Below, piece by piece: positions 23,919 through 35,765 of a DNA stretch of 64,000 nucleotides; position 1 is the first letter of the stretch, and each line of letters begins with the position of its first letter. The notes under the pieces were generated by a model that ran no database searches, had not been told where the DNA came from, and saw only the letters and a list, made by a program, of their open reading frames with translations. The position numbers were made by a program, and so were the translations under genes. Source of the DNA: Sipunculus nudus (taxonomy: Eukaryota > Annelida > Sipuncula > Golfingiida > Sipunculidae); assembly GCA_026874595.1 (NCBI GenBank), contig CM049311.1:12119676-12183675 (forward strand), given 5' to 3'.

Positions 23919-25282
23919 TTAGTACATTTATTCTATAGTACTTGATACATTTTTCCAAGAATGCCGAACGAATCTGACATCCCTTCTGCGGTTCACTGGC
24001 GCTACATGTGACTACTCCATTCAAGAAATAATACAAATAGCACCGTTTCATTTTTCCACTGATCAAGAGGTGATTCACGTTTTACGACAATGTGGTGTAA
24101 TCGAGTGTGATATCTAAGCGCCGATGAATCGGACGGCACGTGCCCTTAACTGCTGATTGATTCCCTTAGAATAATCGGGCTCCGCAGGTCTCCTGAAACC
24201 GCTGCTTTGTATAACGGCTGCACATGTCAGATTTCGGGCTGGAAACAAAATGCGATACTACGGTCTCATTGGTCTGATTACAATTCGTTGTTCTGTACGA
24301 CCCTGGTAGTCATGCCCAGAGGACCTTTCCTTAAAAAGCAGCGGTTAAAACAAAACAGGAGGCCGTTGACGACTGAATGTATAATCCCTACGGAGCGCAG
24401 ATGTAAGCTTGAAAAATCTTAATTGTGTGAAGTAACACGATGCGGCCACTAGCTGGCGTGCGCGCTAGTATGTTTATATTATTTTCGCCCTGTGAAAGTA
24501 TGACCACTTGTTTTCAGGAGTTTAATAAAAAAGATTAGAATGAAAAATTGATAGACCATAAAGTGTTAAGGAGACAGAACACTCTGTATATGTTGTATAT
24601 CACTGTATATTTAATATACCTGATATGTGAATAGATCCCTTTAAAATGATTTCGTATTTTAATGGTTTATCGAAATAATGCGTCAGTAGTTAAAGTAAAA
24701 AGTGCGGGGTTAACATGAAATTAAGTTATGGAGCGACATTTGGGGTAATCTGAAATTGATTTTACTTTTTTGTTTATTTCACAATATTTCAACAAAATAT
24801 GTTATAACTTTGCTGCTTGTAATACCAGAGTTTATTTTTTTTTGGGTGTTTTTAATTGTGTTATCGTCAATTACTGGAACTCGGTATGTTTGATATAAGA
24901 AACTGACACTTCTGTTTTATATATGTTAATATTAGTTTCGGGAGACTCGTACTTTAATGTTCTGAAAGTGTGTCGTTACCTTCTTGCATCTGGTGTTCAT
25001 CTCTTCCACAGTCCAGGTGAAACAGTAGGCCATATACCTGAGTCGTCACCGTGATAGATACAGGTGTGCTGCGTGATCAGATAACAAGTAACGCTCACAT
25101 GTTACGTAGACAGACTGATACTGGATGTACAAACAATGAACCATTGGGTAAATAAAAACCTTTCCAGGCTCAACGAAAACCACACCGTCTCATCGACACA
25201 GACCTATGTGGAATATTAGCTGCAAATATCATATTTAGTCTTCATACCAATAACTAAGCATACTTAAGGCCGAAAAAAAGTC
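23916..25282. other. Intergenic DNA, no recognised gene
   Basis: The 23940-24420 part is less AT-rich and has short frames on both strands without a domain. CTAGCTGGCGTGCGCGCTAG (24451-24470) is a near palindrome. The rest is AT-rich. Confidence 0.35.
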
Positions 25283-25560
25283 TGCTCCTCAGGCACCGCG
25301 CGCGTCAATTTTAACCCCCCCCCCCCGCCCAACCCCATCCCACATATTTGAAAATATATTTCCAAAAGAAACGTATCAATTTTGAGCTCGGACATTTTTT
25401 TCATGTAGATAAAATAATACAATTTTGATAAGATTTCCTTTTTAATGTAGAGTTTTATGTGTTTAGCAAAACAATCCTGTTATTATCATGCTTTTCCATG
25501 ATCATATGGCATTTTTTCAAACCATATAAAAAAAAGGTAAAAAAAATATCCTTCGTGCGC
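25283..25560 (-). repeat. Inverted copy of the 15735-16005 repeat
   Basis: The reverse complement matches in order: GCACCGCGCGCGTCAATTTT against AAATTGACGCGCGGTGC, then the ACAATTTTGATAAGATTTCC, CATGCTTTTCCATGATCATA and ACCATATAAAAAAAAGG blocks. A poly(C) run (about 25313-25325) follows the GC-rich end here and is absent in the other copy. Confidence 0.7.
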
Positions 25561-25969
25561 ACTGAAAAAAAGGGCCTGAGAACCCTACCATATATTTGCG
25601 CAATCATTATATAGGGATTTTTTCCCCCCATTTTTCTTAATGTATCATTTTTGTTAAAAACCCCGGAATCATAATCATATATACATTATTTTAAACCTTG
25701 TACTGTGATCATCTTTCTTATGTTAAACTTATTTTTAAAATTTTCACTCATTTTCACATGATTTTTGTTACATTTAAAAAAATTTAACAGATACACGATT
25801 TCAAGCGCCCAGTAACAATGATCCTTTTTTATGGACTATTATTCAACTACATGACAATATCTCAAAAACGTTCTTTGTTTTTCAAAATATAATAAATATC
25901 TAATATATTAATATATCGATCTATCGAGCGATGCAGATGAACCACCTGTGGTATGGTTTTGATATGGTT

Positions 25970-25973
<4 letters not shown>
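25561..25973. other. AT-rich DNA, no recognised feature
   Basis: T- and A-rich sequence without coding signal. Confidence 0.35.

Positions 25974-26018
<45 letters not shown>
25974..26018. repeat. (TA)n microsatellite
   Basis: Uninterrupted TA run. Confidence 0.97.
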
Positions 26019-26022
<4 letters not shown>

Positions 26023-26286
26023 TCGATCGGAAATAGTAATAAACCTGTTGTTCGTACCAAAAAAATATTGCTATAACTAGAATATCAGCACTAGCTCACA
26101 AAAGCCTCAGCCAAAAGAACGTGTTTTCGATGGTAACAATAACAAGTACGAAATAGCTATTCTCACATGAATGTATATCTGTACATATTTCACTTGCTCA
26201 AGTTGTCAATTTGAACTAGAGAGGTATATCCTACCTTTGCAATGAAGTGATATCGACCTGTATTATGATGAACACTCCGTAGGGAA

Positions 26287-26760
26287 TTATCTGTAAAATA
26301 AGGTGTGTTTAGAAACACCAGAGGAGAATAATAACCATTTTTCAAGTTGACCCAAGGTCCCCCTTAGAAACAAGTACCTATGTTTAATTCTTGTTTTAGA
26401 AATGACGATTACAAGGCAAACTTCGAACTTGCTTGGGAATTTGTTGAATTTGGCATCAGGAAAATAAGTTCCTTGGTCGGATACATTTTGAGATATCCGG
26501 CTCAAAAGGTCAACGTTGAAAAAAGCCTGTGAAAATTCTGTAATTATCAGAAATTGTATGTTGCGCCCTCAAACTCATGCAGAATTTACTGATTACGCCG
26601 GGATAAAGACATAGCATGTTTTATAACAATCCACCCAGTGGCTCCTGGGAAATAAGCTTCTAGGTTTTTTTCTATAATTAGCTTTGTAACGTTGAAGAAA
26701 ATGTCAAGGTCAATCATCTTTGAACTTGACCTAGATTTTATTAATATAAATCTGCACTGA
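26287..26760 (-). repeat. Tandem-unit element, family E, minus-strand copy
   Basis: The reverse complement of about 26590-26755 matches 46600-46760. Shared blocks are GGTCAAGTTCAAAGATGATTG-like, AAGCTAATTATAGAAAAAA-like and AGCTTATTTCCCAGGAGCCA-like, and both have AGGTC steps before and after. A second, more diverged unit lies at 26290-26500. Frames here (about 70 codons) track the repeat and are not genes. Confidence 0.55.
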
Positions 26761-27423
26761 AAAAAAAATCCCGCTGTGAATATTTTTTTTAGCAAATGTA
26801 CGCTGAAGGCAAAAAAGCAACGGTGGCACGAGAGGATATTAGGGACGACTGCAGTCTATATCCGCTGCGTAAGGAGCGTACCGCGGTGCAAGCAACCGTG
26901 TGATAAACATCTCAATCAGGCCACAGCTGTAATATACGTGTATGTATTTATTGCGTATATGCAGATATTTAAATACCACAAAGACCTAACATTTTCATTC
27001 CCTTAACTCGCATTAAATACCCCCGATTTAAATTTTGTTCAAAACAACCCGGAATTTTAAGCCCACGATGTAATCAGATTCTACATCACTAAATATTACC
27101 AATAGTTAATATCAGATAGCTAATTAACACTTTCCAGATGTGACTGGTTATGAATTACAAAACTTTAACTCAGTCTGACTTATTCATTTTTCACTATCGT
27201 GAAATAATATTTTTTCTTATGTCATCATGTGGATGCTGTTGCAAAACTTAAATAATTTCAAAGAGTCATGACAAGCTACGTCAACACTTAAATCAATAAA
27301 AAACGGTCATAGAGGTTCCATTTTTGTACTGTCTGTCAAGGTGCTCAAAATCATAATTTTGGCCAGAAAAAAAAACTCAGAACACGGGTAACCACAACCT
27401 GATTCCAGGTTCTTCAAAGTAGC

Positions 27424-27427
<4 letters not shown>
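26761..27427. other. AT-rich DNA, no recognised feature
   Basis: A 76-codon plus-strand frame at 26776-27006 has no recognisable domain. Nothing else is seen. Confidence 0.35.

Positions 27428-27518
<91 letters not shown>
27428..27518. repeat. (TA)n microsatellite with one interruption
   Basis: TA run broken once near 27470 by AAATATA. It makes long artificial Ile/Tyr repeats in translation. Confidence 0.96.
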
Positions 27519-27520
<2 letters not shown>

Positions 27521-27955
27521 GCTGGATATACACAGTCCAAAAATAATGATCTGAAGACTTAAGTTGGAAAAGTCCAGGTGAAGAGTAACACTATATAGCA
27601 CAAGGGTACCCCAACAAGCAGATGGAATGCAAGCAGCTTTGTTTGATAAGACAACAGAATGTTTGTGATCACTCAAGTGGTTTCAAATCCACAAATAAAT
27701 AATATAAAATTTTAGACAACATAATTATGTAAACGACTGCTTTCCATATACAAAATAAACAGAATAAATACATTTTATGTAGACATTGTCCAGATAATAG
27801 GTGAGAAGTTGTCAGTTTGAAATATAAAACTACATTTATTTGTTTTTATTTGTACACTTTATTTAAGGCATGACGGCACCACATGCAATCTCATTTCAAC
27901 TTTTATTGAATATATACCGCTAGATTCCAAAGAGGTTTACCCAGAAGCCCCCTGG
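27519..27955. other. AT-rich DNA, no recognised feature
   Basis: No gene or element is recognised. Confidence 0.35.
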
Positions 27956-28100
27956 ATGATACGATAAGAAGATTCTAGAGCTTACGTATACAATGTGTAC
28001 CCATCTCATTTACTGCGTTCAACAATTCATATTTCCCATAACTAACAGAATATAGGTCACAATGACCCATTTTAAGCTTTTTACGGAGATTCAACATTGA
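27956..28100 (+). repeat. Single isolated unit of family G
   Basis: GAAGATTCTAGAGCTTACG, GTATACAATGTGTACCC and AGAATATAGGTCACAATGAC occur in the same order and spacing as in the family G arrays at 1.1, 49.6 and 51.6 kb, but only one unit is present and there is no tail. Confidence 0.6.
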
Positions 28101-28655
28101 TCCTACTTCATATTTGCCTGAACTTATTTTGGAAAAGCTAACGGGTCTAATGGGTCTCCTGTTTATTAGCCCCTTCGTATTATTTAAGATAACAACTAAA
28201 CTAACTGAAACCATGAACTGAATCAATAAATGTCTTTTTCATGCATTAAATATATGTCAGCTGCATTGCCAAATGGATACAATTTACAAAAGGTGTGCCA
28301 CTAGTAATATGATCGAATAGGAACACCTGGCGCCTAAAACTGGTAATTAATAATATTAATAGGTTCTCTTCTGTGTTATGTGATATTGCTAGTACTTGGC
28401 TTTCTTTTCTCGAGCCCAATTAAATGTGACGCCCTATTTAGACAAAATATTGAACCATAATGTCGCCTTTTGTAAAATCGCCCTGCTGGAAGATATTTTT
28501 TTTCTGTAATGATAAAAGAATTAAAAGAGAAGTGATATTTCAGAAAATTGTATTAGGTATTAAAATGTAAAGTTTTGATACTTGGTGCTGCATAACGTAT
28601 GGCATTGTTACTAATAAAAAGCAAAAAGAAACAAATATATACCAGCATTATACTC
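28101..28655. other. AT-rich DNA, no recognised feature
   Basis: No gene or element is recognised. Confidence 0.35.
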
Positions 28656-29560
28656 CAACGGGTATACCCAAAACGGGTATACCCAAAGTCTAACGTGCTG
28701 CGAACACGCACTGTGCTGGTATCTGGCCGCCGTCTCGCGATTACTTCGGCCCCTGGCCGGGCTCCCCTGTCAACTCAGTTTCCAGTATATGCTCCAATGA
28801 AGCGGAGTCAGGCTCTCGTGCCACCTTCTTCTTAGAAACTTGTTTCGTTACTCCCTTGGTGTTCTTAGGCGGTATCTTAGCTTGCCCCTTTTACTTAGTA
28901 GCTGTACAGTGCTCTTCACACTTTCAGACTTTAGAAATATGATGTGAAAAACATTTTACATGCCATATATATTCTCGAGGTGAGGACGTCGGACGGAGCC
29001 CGCCCGGGCGTTGCCCGGGTGTCAGGCGGGCATCGACAGACAAAATGACCATTGACCGCAACTCAGACGGCTCCTGCCATTGTGCCGGGCGGTATCGCCC
29101 GACTACGACGGGCGATTTTTGATCACCATTTATCAAAGGGCACCGCCCGATTCCCGTCCGATATGTGACGGTTAGATTTTAAGCGTAAAATACGCTCGAC
29201 TTCCTGTCGGGCTTGTAATTCGGCGACTTTCTCGCGACCCACAAATTCGGCCGGAGGCCGTTGGATATGTGACGCGGGCTTATCGAAACTACTCGGGTGT
29301 GATGTAACCGAGACGGATTGAAACGCGAATGAATATAGGTGTAATGTGAATAGAATCTGGAGGCAATCTTACGATATTCGTTGACGTATTCAGTGAATAT
29401 GTGCGTTGAACACGGCTTAGAAGGCACAGAAATGCGTAACGTTTTGCTGCGAACGCTTCACCCCAGTTCCGCAACCGATACCGGGGTCTCGTGTAGAATT
29501 TCTCGAGATTTTTCTGATATGACAATCGAAACCTGATTTCGTCTGCCTTGTCTCAAACCG
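28656..29560. other. CpG-rich island of unknown nature
   Basis: CG dinucleotides and GGGCGG or CCCGCC words are dense here against an AT-rich background. It opens with a direct repeat of AACGGGTATACCCAAA. Short inverted words follow, such as CCCGGGCG and CGCCCGGG, and there are several CGGGCGG, CGCCCGA and GTCGGGC words. Frames of 70-83 codons exist on both strands but none resembles a known protein. It could be a promoter CpG island, a foreign insertion or the body of an unrecognised DNA transposon. Confidence 0.5.
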
Positions 29561-29699
29561 AGTTACATAAAAGTATGCGTTTAACAGAGGTATCTATAAC
29601 AAGGACAGCCTTATGCAGTTCTCATGATTTGTATTTTAAGCTTAATTATAATTATACACACTATTAACTATTACCTTTCCTGGTGTATAGTATAGGTTA

Positions 29700-30330
29700 A
29701 AACGCAGCGATAATTCAAAAGACTGGCCAGAATTTGCTGTCCTCTTATTGTGTGTTCAGAAAACTATTTCCATTGTCGTTCAAGTATAAGGTAGGCGTTT
29801 TGTGAAAAATGGAAAGGAGCTTGGGGAGTTAAAATACGACTAAGGATAAACTGCAGATGCTCATTAGCCAGCAGTGTCAAGATTAAATCCATGAGGAAGT
29901 CAACATGTCCCTTCAAATCAATTGTTCAGGCAGATTGTATCTGCACAACCCTAGATATATCGACCGTTATGTAGCCAGGTAGCTTAGCTAATTATCTGGG
30001 TGAGGTAATTGTTTAAATACATCGTTCCTCTACTGCGTGTAAGACGGAAGTCGCAGTTTAATCCAACAATGTCTGGCCAACATGGCGGGTACACAGAACA
30101 ACAGAAAACCGTGACGTCATACACAATTAACGCCGGAGTAACATAAAAATGTGTCCTGTGAAAACTGTCTCTGAAATAGCAATATCCTACAATTCGTTTG
30201 TTTGAATGATAAAATTACCTTTTGGCTAAAGGCAAATACTCTGAAGGCTATAAATAGCGAACCCTGCTTGAAGGGGTACGGATTAAACATGGCTTATCCC
30301 TTTGGTCCCGGTCAGTTGCTTTCAATATGA
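29700..30330 (+). repeat. Local repeat unit R, copy 1
   Basis: Blocks at 29755-30060 are repeated at 31045-31375. They include TTCAAGTATAAGGTAGGCGT-like, TGGAAAGGAGCTTGGG(G/C)AGT, CAGTGTCAAG, AATATATCGACC-like and TATTGCGTGTA-like sequences. A later part, AGCGAACCCTGCTTGAA (30256), recurs near 53140. No reading frame is kept. Confidence 0.7.
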
Positions 30331-31020
30331 CATGTAAATTAATAAGCTACACACACAATTCCACAATGGTAATGCTCACTTTACCACTGCAATTCACTCA
30401 ATGAATTATCAATGTATTGTTATTCTAATTTTTATTGTTGCCTACGCCAGAAAGATATGCATTCTTCCCCGTTCCTTCGCGTGCTTTCATATGTATGTGT
30501 ATTTATGTGTTTGAGAGATTTATTTTTAACATAACTTATACTATCATGAGTGATATCTAATTCCATTTCAGGACATTTCGGGAATAGGCCTATGAAGAAT
30601 CGATATGATTTTGTTGTGGATCCGGTACATGATCAGGATTCATGAACGTAATGAAGGAATTTTTACAAATGTACAATCACTTCTGCTCGAACGGGAATAT
30701 GGGCCGAATAAGTGAAAGTAAACACGCCATTGTGGATCCCACAATAGGGTCCCCCACAAGGCGGTGACTTGCTTTCCTTAGAATGCAGATTTTTAGTACA
30801 TCTGTAAGACGCACACACAACGCACAGCCGTTAACCAAGAAAACTCGTAAAAATATCGCTCACTTTATTAGGTAGTGTTTATTATTGAATATTATACATT
30901 TAATTAAAACTGTCATCTGAGTGATATTTGGATATTTGGCTACCAAGACAATGTATCAGAAAGTGATTAGAAATTCAAAATGTTTGGCCTACGGTGTTCT
31001 TGTTCTTGTCTTTATAACCT
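30331..31020. other. AT-rich DNA between two R units
   Basis: No coding exon is recognised. GTGGATCCCACAATAGGGTC and CCCCCACAAG (30732-30760) form short inverted words only. Confidence 0.35.
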
Positions 31021-31400
31021 AATAGTAAACCACAACACTTCTTCTATTATGTGTACATAAACCCATTACCATTTTCGTTCAAAGATAAGGTAATCGTTTT
31101 GTAAAAAAAAGTTGGAAAGGAGCTTGGGCAGTTAAAAAACCCACTAAGGATATACAACAGACGTTCATTTACGGTAACGTACTGCCAACAGTGTCAAGGT
31201 TTACACACTAATAAGTCAACTAGCCACCGTAAATCAATTTTTAGGCTGATTGTTACTCCACACCCCCAAATATATCGACCTTTAAGTACCCAGATAGCTT
31301 ATTATCTGAGGTGTGGTAATTGTCAAAACACATTGTACCTCTATTGCGTGTAGGTGTAAGGTAGGCCATTACATGCAAATGTATGGAGCCCCTAAAGTGA
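31021..31400 (+). repeat. Local repeat unit R, copy 2
   Basis: This is a direct tandem-like duplicate of 29740-30070, about 1.3 kb downstream, with moderate divergence. It is shorter than copy 1. Confidence 0.7.
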
Positions 31401-31432
31401 CGTACGGGATATTTTTTTTCTGAGTAAATATC

Positions 31433-31495
31433 GGGTTCCCTGGCGATCTTATCGCGGTCCCTCGCGATCTTATTCGCGTTCTCTCGCGATCCTAC
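31433..31495. repeat. CpG-rich minisatellite, about 22-bp unit
   Basis: Three tandem imperfect copies of a unit close to CCCTCGCGATCTTATTCGCG contain the palindrome TCGCGA. They are conspicuous in AT-rich surroundings. Confidence 0.8.
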
Positions 31496-32370
31496 AGACG
31501 ATCACTAGGCTGGTTCCCTGCTGCCCTATATCTAGCATACAACATCTAGCATACAAAAAACTGGACGCGGGAACCAGTACAACAGTTATCTGTGTCTTGT
31601 TCTGTGTCTTTAACACCACTATGCTCCATCTCTTAGATATACACTCGATGTCAGGTTAACAAAGCGATACTTGAATAAGAGTGATAAGACTTTTTGCCAT
31701 GTTTCTGATATATGTTACCTATTCCCCATTTATTCATTTTTTATTTTTTTTTTTGCAGCCCCCTTTTAATTTTTTTAGCAATTAGATTATCAAAGTATTC
31801 TTTCTATATCTTTGCTTATTAGCAGTCAGATCCAACAACGGATTAACAACGTCAACCTGGAACAGGCCCATATCCCGATGTAATTTACTGAAATTGATAA
31901 TATTTTTCACGTCAGTTATTGGTTCAGACACATTTTAAAATGGGTCAGTCCAAATTACCAATCAACAATATCATTTTTGCACATGCCCATCTCCCTATGT
32001 TCATTTACTGATATTGGTAATATTTTATATACATTTGTTACCTATAAAATAAGACAAAAAATACAAAAAAATATACACATATTTAAATTTATTTAAATTT
32101 ATTTAAAAAATAAAAATAGATATGATTGTACAAGGTATAGAACCTTTGCAGGTTTATACCTTTCCCCAAATCAGCTACTTTCCACACATAATACCATAAA
32201 ATATACAAATTATAATACTCGTAGATAAGAAACTATTATTTATTTCATCTTCTTTTTCTTTCTTTTAATTCAAAGCTGTAGGAATGCATCGGCAGATCAT
32301 GACCGGATATTGGGTCGGTCCTTCTTAAGATCGGAAGATGGCGCGCGACATATATATATATATAACAGGT
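31496..32370. other. AT-rich DNA with internal short repeats
   Basis: Two related blocks around ATTTACTGAAATTGATAAT (31879) and ATTTACTGATATTGGTAAT (32000) suggest a tandem unit of about 120 bases. A triple ATTTAAATTT run lies near 32080-32105. There is no gene. Confidence 0.4.
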
Positions 32371-33420
32371 AATCACACATGAAATGCCAATAGTTCCCGC
32401 AAGCTTTCGTTAAACTTTTCTAGAAAGGTCAAGACCGCCGGACTAATTTATTAACCTTCCTCTTTCAGATGTTCCCATAACAGGCTGCAGGTTCATTAAG
32501 CGTTTACTGTCACGACTGAGTGATCATTGTTGTCAGTTCTATTTGTCGACGTGTGACACGTAGCGTGGGGTATCCTGGTTGCTGATTAACTGCAAATCAG
32601 CCGTGAGTGTGATTGCCTTTTAAGTGTTGAAGCTATTTTTCCCTGCCACACGTCCCACGACTAATTTTATCCAGTAAATAGTCACCCAATTAAGCTGTCC
32701 AACTGCGTGCATTTTGAAGTTCTATAGCTCAGTGGGCAATCAATCGTTGATCAATTTTATTTAGTCTTTTGAAGTCAGCTAAACTCTTGTATTTTTTAAC
32801 ATATTTTTATATTACAATGTTAGATATCAAGAAAGCAGAACTGGTGAGTGCACAAAACGTCTCATTGTGGTAAAAATAACGTTTCACTCCTGGTTTACAA
32901 TGTTTAATCATGTTAATCCTCTGCGTTTTTATGGTAAAGAATATGATGTTAAAGATGAACATGAAATCTTTTTGTGTCTCAGAACATAAGTGAATTCAAT
33001 TATTTTGCATTCACACTAGAGGGAAAAACATGATCAAAATGATTAACAAATTAACCTTTATATAATTATCCATATGTGCAAACGGAAACATTTTTTTACA
33101 CTTATCAGAAAATTTGTGAGCTATGATGTTTGCAATGACCTTACGATCTGTAACCCCCCCCCCCCCCCCCCCCCCCAACCGTGCAAGCCCCCGCAAACTA
33201 GCATAAATATCCCGATAATCAGCCGCAGAAAAATTAAGAGATGAAAAAAAGAAGAATAATAAATAGAAATAGTTTATGTTTTTCCATTTAGGCGGAGTAG
33301 GAGCTCTCCCCCTCCTGATGACCCGAATATTTATTTATTACCAAAACACACCAATGTTTATGTAATTTGTCTTGAAACAATCCACATCAAACATATTTGA
33401 ATGGACAACATTATTCTCAC
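32371..33420 (+). repeat. Macro-unit module U1, copy 3
   Basis: Landmarks are ATAGTTCCCGCAAGC, CGGACTAATTTATTAACC, GTCGACGTGTGACACG, AACTGCAAATCAGCCGTGAG and a long poly(C) run at 33154-33176. It is closer to the 5.5-kb copy in parts of the tail and to the 12.6-kb copy in the middle. Confidence 0.8.
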
Positions 33421-33804
33421 TATATTTACACTGATCCTGCTGGTGTATCTAGAAGTCCCGGTGCATTGTGGGTGGCAGATTTTGGCGCTCATAAACCCAA
33501 ACCAGCAGAGTCGTATTCTTGTGACTCCTCTTTGATGCTGCGCAATATGTTAAATCTCACAAGGAGACTGGATGTCTAAAACTGAAGAAAACGCTGTTAT
33601 CAGTATTGCATGCAGCGGCTTGTATACAACCTTGTGGTGTTCTTATAAAAGCGCCAGTTTAAACCTTGTGAAAATAATATAAAATATTTATAAATGTCTG
33701 AATAATTGTTACTGATACGATTAAGTTCGTTAAGATAATGGCACTTGTATATGCAGCAAACACCAGATTATTTGTAAATAAAAATTGTCTCAGACGTTCC
33801 CAAT
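33421..33804 (+). repeat. Macro-unit module P, joined to U1
   Basis: GGTGCATTGTGGGTGGCAGA, GCTCATAAACCCAAACC and TCTCACAAGGAGACTGGATG match 3140-3310 and 7061-7260. The order U1-P-S1/S2 seen at 5.5-8.3 kb is repeated here. Confidence 0.7.
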
Positions 33805-34810
33805 CTATAGAAAGATGCTTCGACAGTATTCCTGGTATATGGGATATCTCCAGCAGTAATCCATTGAGACCCACATGGCGGGACACCAGAGGGGTTCCGA
33901 AAACAGTCTGATACTGTTCCTATGCCAGCATTGTATAGGGTTTTACAAGCAGCTTAATATATCTTTAAAGTCACTCTGATCGATATCTACCTACTTGAAG
34001 AAAGATACTCTGTTCCTCAGGCGAACAGGTTTTAATACCCTGCCATAAAAATCTTTCCTTCCAAGTTTGAATTTCTTTGAAGCAGTGATTTAATGATAGA
34101 TTCTCTGTCTCCGGGGCAGAATCCCCACAATGATGGGACCATGGAACAAAAGTAATCAGTCAAAGAACGACAATTAGACTTGTTGGTAAACTCAGAACAT
34201 TCCCGGCAAGGTTAACAAATGCATAGAAAATTGAGGATGTAAAATTGCCTGAAAAAAAGGCAATCTATTCCGATTTTTCACATTACAATGATAATACTTA
34301 AGTAACCTTAAAAATAAATCAAATTCATTGTAAGCCTATTTTACTTAACCGTGTACCATGTATCGTCTCTGGCCACTATTGTTTTCATAAGCTGCACTGA
34401 AAAGATGCAAAATGTATCCGGCTTAAGGCGTAGCTGGATGTTTTCCTGCATGCGACGCTTAATGTTCAGTTAAGCAAATTTAGCTCAGGGCACGAGGAAA
34501 TTAATGTCGACACGCATGTAAGGAATTATTAATTGTTCCCAATTATTAGTGACAAGACAAAATATAATATAGCGGGAACGACGTCTGTGTCTCAAAACAT
34601 GGTAGTTTGAGGCTGGGCTCGTATTTTAGTATAAATGCGGAATTAGGAACATTGAATAAATTTATATTTAAATTAGGTATTCCTCTAATGATAGTCATAT
34701 TCATCTGCCTTTCGAATGCGGCAAAATATATCTTTAAAGTCACTCTGACCTAACTAAACTTACTTTGTATATATACGTATATACTAACACACACATGTAG
34801 TGTATATGTT

Positions 34811-34815
<5 letters not shown>

Positions 34816-34874
<59 letters not shown>
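34816..34874. repeat. (TA)n microsatellite
   Basis: Single uninterrupted run at the position of the double array in the partner copy. Confidence 0.96.
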
Positions 34875-34878
<4 letters not shown>

Positions 34879-35765
34879 CACCCCCATAAAGGTATCATCA
34901 AACAGGTTCTTTTATATGGTAAACCAATCCGTCTGAAACTCATACATACATACACTTCAAAAGATGATTAAGACAGAAGTTTACAAAACAAATCAATATA
35001 TGAAAAAAATAACTTACATTTCTCAAGAGAGGCGCTCCTTACATAATCACTAATGATCACATGCGTCCAATAAGATGCACAAAATCACCAATTCCGTCAT
35101 GTTTACATGAATATTTACAGGGGAGTTCTTTGGTGTATGCTCTCCTCAAAATATTTGGCAAGCATAACAGATGTCGTGAATTATATACATAATGTTTCTA
35201 TTTAAGTATGGTGTTGAAAGAGGTAGTCGTTCTTTGAGCGCCATGGATTCACCTACATTTCGGAATTCAGAGAAAACAAGGTTGTTTGGATCGTGACATA
35301 CTTTCCTATCATTAAAATTATGAGGGATGCGGTCCTGATTTTTTTTTATCTTAAACAATTTAAAAAAAAAAACACGACGTAAAAAATGCCGGAAACCTAT
35401 CCTGTAATTGAAAATATTATTAACATTCTATGACTTGGTTTATCGCAACAGGTAGGGTATTTGAATATATTTAACCGTAATTCAAATAAAATTAATGAAG
35501 AAGAATTTTTATTTAGTTACCGCATTTCAAAATGAAATGTTAAAATATCAAACCCCTTACTGTGCGGGAACTAATAAACTCTGCTTTTTTCATATAGACA
35601 ACATTGGCAAGTTGGTTCATGAGTCTCTTTTAAAGAAGCGTTTTTAATAATATTTAAGGATAGACGTTCATTTTGCAATGAAAGATCATCATCATGAATG
35701 TTCTGTGCTCTGTGCCTACACCTGGATAATAAAAGAAGAATATAGTACTTGATTCAATCAATCAT

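Noticed and set aside
27377-27676. A 99-codon frame rich in Ile-Tyr repeats (similar ones at 23085-23402, 23797-24078, 38792-39121 and 47793-47984)
   Set aside because: The Ile/Tyr runs are translations of (TA)n microsatellites, not protein repeats.
32332-32345. AGATCGGAAGA, resembling the start of a sequencing adapter
   Set aside because: Only 11 bases match and the following bases diverge, so chance is the simpler explanation.
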